From Imbricaverruca yamaguchii (lineage: Eukaryota > Arthropoda > Thecostraca > Neoverrucidae), in NCBI GenBank assembly GCA_034440575.1, contig JAOTOL010001321.1, forward strand, positions 372,001 through 436,000: a stretch of DNA of 64,000 nucleotides, read 5' to 3'. How positions within the stretch are numbered: the stretch's first letter is position 1; every line of letters starts with the position of its first letter. This document shows positions 59,560 to 64,000 of this stretch, one piece after another. The notes beneath the pieces are model-generated. The model ran no database searches, was not told the origin of the DNA, and saw only the letters and a program-made list of their open reading frames with translations. The translations under genes were made by a program, and so were the position numbers.

Positions 59560-60365
59560 TGAATGTATGAGTTCATGTGTTCTTATGTGCCCTCGTCAGC
59601 AGCGTTGACTCGAATGTGTACACCTGTTCATCTGTTCCCTTTCCAGCAGCGTTGAGTGTAGTGTGTGCACCTGTTCCTGTGCTTCCTTGTCAGCAGCGTT
59701 GACTGTAGTGTGTGCACCTGTTCCTCTGTTTACTGGTCGGAAGCGTTGACTGTAGTGTGTTCACGTGTTCCTCTGTTTACTGGTCAGTAGCGTTGACTGT
59801 ATGTGTTCACGTTTCCCCGTTTACTGGTCGGTAGCGTTGACTGTAGTTTTGTTTACTGGTCGGAAGCGTTGACTGTAGTGTGTTCACGTGTTCCTCTGTT
59901 TACTTGTCAGCAGCGTTGACTGTAGTGTGTTCACGTGTTCCTCTGTTTACTCGTCGGTAGCGTTGACTGTAGTGTGTTCACGTGTTCCTCCGTTTACTGG
60001 TCGGTAGCGTTGACTGTAGTGTGTTCACGTGTTCCTCCGTTTACTGGTCGGCAGCGTTGACTGTAGTGTGTTCACGTTTTCCCCGTTTACTGGTCGGATG
60101 GTCGGTAGCGTTGACTGTAGTGTGTATGTTTGTTTACTGGTCGGTAGCGTTGACTTAGTGTGTTTGTGTCACGTGTTCCTCCGTTTACTGGTCGGTAGCG
60201 TTGACTGTAGTGTGTTCACGTGTTCCTCTGTTTACTGGTCGGTAGCGTTGACTGTAGTGTGTGCACCTGTTCCTCTGTTTACTGGTCGGTAGCGTTGACT
60301 GTAGTGTGTTCAAGTTTTCCTCCGCTTACTGGCCGGTAGCGTAGACTGGAGTGTGCTCACGCACT
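59560..60365 (+). repeat. Minisatellite of about 47 bp, about 17 copies
   Basis: The unit is GCGTTGACTGTAGTGTGTTC plus ACGTGTTCCTCTGTTTACTG and GTCGGTA. Several units contain CACGTG. Deleted units occur near 59840 and 60090. The interval 60366-61844 shows nothing I can name. Confidence 0.93.
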
Positions 60366-61844
60366 GGGTGCGTTATTTTATCGTGGATAGAAAGTACTGG
60401 CAGATCGCATTGGAAATTCGGGTTGATATGTGATCACGGGCCATGCCCGAAGTGTACAATGTTAGACGCATTTCTGAGAAAACTAACGGTTGTAGAGAAG
60501 GTCAAGTCAAACTTGACAAGTTCAACTCTAGTTCATCGCACGCAATTGAACAAAGCTGGCTTTGCACATTGGATGAATAGTCCTGATCACGTGACTATGC
60601 AATAGTTCATGCTAATCTGAAACTTGTTATAATCTGTCAGACTTGTTGGTCGGTTTGACATTTTGATCTATGATGTGCTGGGTGATGTATTCATCGATTA
60701 TTACCCCGTTTACATGAGGAGCAAAACTTCCGAATGCGATGCGATTGGGAGAACTTGCGAAAATAATGTTCTTGTAAACTTGATTTTGCGTAGCGAAACA
60801 TGCGAAAAGCTAAAAGCAAACTTACACTTCGGTAGGTGAAATATTGCGATTAGTGTCAATCATGAACACTAATGGTACGGCTGCAAGGGTCATGACACTT
60901 CTTGAGGCTATTCATTGTTAAGTTTGAAGCAAATTTAGGGTAATTATAAAAATAAATATCTTGTTTTTAATTATAACTGCAAACCTAGTTATGGAACACA
61001 GAAATCGGACATGCAATGGCTGAAATCGGCGCTGAGATGTAACGTTATTAGTGCGTACCACAATCGTGAGTTTTACGATGTGACTGAGTGTTCAACTTGC
61101 GGATTTATGACATCGGGTAGGTTTTGCTGATTTATCTCTTCGATTTCGTAATGAACATGATTTACCCTGTTCATTTGACTTTTGCATAGTCTGGAACAAG
61201 CCCGTTTGGAACAAGACGCCATTACATAGTCTGGAACCTCCACTATAGAGCACCTTGATCTGGTTATAAACCGGGAGGCCAATGTGCGAGGTACTCTGTC
61301 GCTGTACGACGGATCACCCCTGGGGCCAAGGTGATCGATTGTGACCCTAATGCGAAAACGGGGAGTGTTTTTGGCGTTACCTTGGGAATAGCGACCAACA
61401 TTGTAGAATTGTTTTTGCTGTGTGATGCCATCCAAATATTTCGCACACGCATTTCTCAGTGTGTCGGAACATGGAGTGACCGATATGTACTGTGGTAGCC
61501 TAAGTCTTGCGAGTGTACGCTTAAACATACAAAGCGATACTGGCATTCGATTATATATGCGCTACTTCGATTCTTATACATTCACTATGATTGGTGTAAC
61601 TTAAACATAAACCTCTGTGATTTCGTGAACGATCTGCGCTTGTTCCTGATGGCACGTGAAATGACGAAACGCCGACATCGAGGACGTAAACAATGCGTTA
61701 TTTAAGACAGATATATGTTCTGATTATAAGCATCGGCACCATTTTAAGTCAGTGCGAATGAGAACACAAGACCATTATATGAAGAATCGAAGGCACATCA
61801 AAGAAACTAATCAACGGCAATACAGCAGTGACCTTTACCTAGAT

Positions 61845-61877
61845 ATAAAAATATATATACATATGTATATATATTTG

Positions 61878-61946
<69 letters not shown>

Positions 61947-61982
61947 ATACATATGTATATATATATTCATTATATTTATATG

Positions 61983-62025
<43 letters not shown>
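61845..62025. repeat. Compound (TA)n microsatellite
   Basis: Two long TA runs with TATG/TGTA interruptions between them. All frames over it (YIYIYI) are artefacts. A C13-type run follows near 62077, and 62090-63163 holds no recognised gene. Confidence 0.97.
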
Positions 62026-62028
<3 letters not shown>

Positions 62029-63163
62029 CTTCATATATTCTTGCTTAGTCCGCTCTATTTTCATATTATCGCTCCCCCCCCCCCCACAGCTGGCTGTTGT
62101 GCCTCTGACAATGAGTATATTTGGAGTAAGCAAAATTACGTGGAACATCCAATTTCACACGATTGGCGTCAGCAGAAATTTTGCATAGGGAAGGATGGAA
62201 CGAATGCCATGTCCGAATTTAATTTTTCACAATTATTCCAACGCCACGGACATAACGTTAGATGCTACGAAGTTTAGCGGGAACGGATTCCCTTGTTCCC
62301 ACCATGGCGAGACCAATGTTTGGAGCTTTACATTAACTTAACCCGGTGTGCTGGATAGGAAATGCAAATCAACAGCTGTGCATCCATGGGAGAGGAGACA
62401 TTTCTTGATCAAAATTGTCTACCGTAGATAATTGGCTATAAAGAGGAAAATAATCGCCCATCAGTAGATTGCGGTCAATATCGGGAGTAAGCGAGAAGAA
62501 ATCACGCTTTGATTGCGCCCTAAAGCTATGTAAAAATGTGGTATGGTATGCAGGTGAGCATGGAGAAAGTCAGTACTCGATCACAGATATCGACTGTATT
62601 TACTAATGGATAATATTGACAGGACATACATAATTAAGTTACTCTACTATGATGCCGAGTTGAATATCATGTAACCTAGTCGGTGGTCGACTGGCACAAA
62701 CATTTCGTTGTAGCTCTGAATCCGGTCAGTATCGGATAACCCTCGGTGGCTATTACATAAGCTTTATCGCCGTCTACCTTGGTGCTTCCCGCTCCTCTCT
62801 TGTTCGAATCCTTGTTCCACGTAAGTGCTCTAGTTATTTCAAACTACCTCTATGATCGTTACTACACCAGACAATTGGAGGACGCGAATGCTCAATAGAA
62901 ATGCATGTCATAACAAATAAATATGAATGAATGCACCGCAATTGAAACGAGAAGAGCAGCCGTGATAAGAAAGAAGTTAGCACGTTAACCAAATGCAAAG
63001 GAAATAAGCAAACAGACGAGTACTTCAATACACAAATACGCACACACTCGGAGGTGGAAATTAGAGGAAGAAGTGGTTGGTACTGTGGGTAACTTCCCCC
63101 GTCCAATAGCAGGACTTGCTCTTCACAAGGCGGCTTCACCTCTGACAATTATACCATTTTGTG

Positions 63164-63620
63164 TTAACCCTTGCCGTCTTTCCTGTCAGATCCTCACTCC
63201 CAATCTCGGGGTGGGTGGGGGGGGCGGAGAGTAATCCCCTCTAAAATCCAAACTAAGCGTCGCACGAAAACAAAAGAGGTGTCATCGAAAGGCGCTCGAC
63301 GAATAGGGTCTGGATCCACCACAAAACAATTTCCCCAAAAGTGACGCCACTAGGGGGCTAGATTTTCACTTTTTACAACTTACATTATGTTTTTTCGCTT
63401 CAAATATCCATTTTGGTGGATATTTGAGAAAAAAGGAATCAGAAAAGGACAGAGAAATCGACCAGTGTCATACAAATCTTTGGCCCCTCCAAATGTTTTT
63501 TTTCATATCAACATTTCGAGTTTTCAAGTATTCTTTCAGTTTCCTTTTCTAATGTATAGAGCAGACCGAGAAACGTTGTTCGAAGTCAAGTGTCCTGGAT
63601 GGAGATATTGTTGAGTAAAT
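63164..63620 (-). mobile_element. Inverted copy of the TTAA-type repeat
   Basis: It begins TTAACCCTTGCCGTCTTTCC, the inverse of the right end of the elements at 3524 and 7616. It then follows 8380 down to about 7925 in inverse order, with shared blocks for the C-rich centre, AGAGGTGTCATCGAAAG-like and TTTCTCGGTCTGCTCTA. The far end is not recognisable. Two overlapping minus frames at 63549-63900 (114 and 104 codons) have no family match. Confidence 0.55.
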
Positions 63621-64000
63621 TGGACTTTCGGTTGTGATTTGTAGCATACCATGCACTAAAATCCAATTCAATGAAAACGGCATGCCTAATCCACGTGTTG
63701 ATTTTTTTTTGCGGGGTAAGGATGCACAAATCATCAAATAGAGTCCGCTCAGGGGACCATTGTGTACCTCTGGCGTTGCTAATGCAGAACAGACTGTCAA
63801 GTTTAATATAAGGCCCTTGTTTTTGCATGGAATGAATGAACTCAAAATTTGGCTTGGCATCACAAATAATTTTGGGAAGTCGATTATTTCCATGCAACAC
63901 CCGTACGGTTAATAATCAACTTGTTCAACATTGGGGTCAGTACCCCATTAAACCCCACCCGGGCTCGGATCCCTCGCCCTTGTCCCCATCCTGGTGGGGA

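Noticed and set aside
63549..63900. Two overlapping minus-strand frames of 114 and 104 codons
   Set aside because: Neither shows a transposase or other domain; they overlap each other and border a decayed repeat.

Overview
The window is animal nuclear DNA: one long gene split by canonical GT-AG introns, tRNA-derived SINEs, a decayed LINE and very many private minisatellites. No prokaryotic gene organisation, CRISPR array or intact transposase is seen. The protein reads like arthropod TMEM117 proteins. I suggest an arthropod, perhaps a crustacean, at low confidence, because nothing here fixes the taxon.

The only well-supported protein-coding gene is a TMEM117 orthologue on the + strand. Ten coding exons lie between position 1 (the window cuts the first visible exon) and the stop codon at 43425. 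All nine junctions keep the reading frame. They give 487 visible residues, or 458 counted from the Met that aligns with the family start, with about eight membrane segments. Introns are 20.8 kb, 0.22 kb, 11.2 kb, 2.1 kb, 0.46 kb, 2.2 kb, 1.7 kb, 1.7 kb and 1.6 kb. Intron 6 uses a GC donor.

Intron 1 (211-20977) holds two GGAGCC/GGCTCC foldback repeats, SINE family A (two copies and a fragment), SINE family B (two copies), two copies of an unclassified repeat C, two TTAA-bounded elements, a 3'-end LINE pseudogene and several minisatellites. It also holds a GC-rich block (18.9-20.3 kb) with a 35-bp tandem repeat. Intron 3 holds another SINE B with a target-site duplication, a LINE 3' fragment, a perfect CACGTG array (31.03-31.35 kb) and a large 37-bp minisatellite. 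Introns 5 to 8 each carry their own tandem repeat of about 30 bp.

The most unusual signal is that tandem repeats have grown out of exon-intron junctions of this gene. After exon 8 about 22 copies of a 29-bp unit contain the exon end plus its splice donor. At exon 3 the donor is duplicated once, 45 bp downstream and in frame.

Downstream of the stop codon (43426-64000) I recognise no gene. This region has a 0.6-kb GA tract, SINE A, repeat C and a TTAA-type repeat in reverse orientation, and four large minisatellites. Almost all longer open frames in the window come from tandem repeats whose units leave several frames open.
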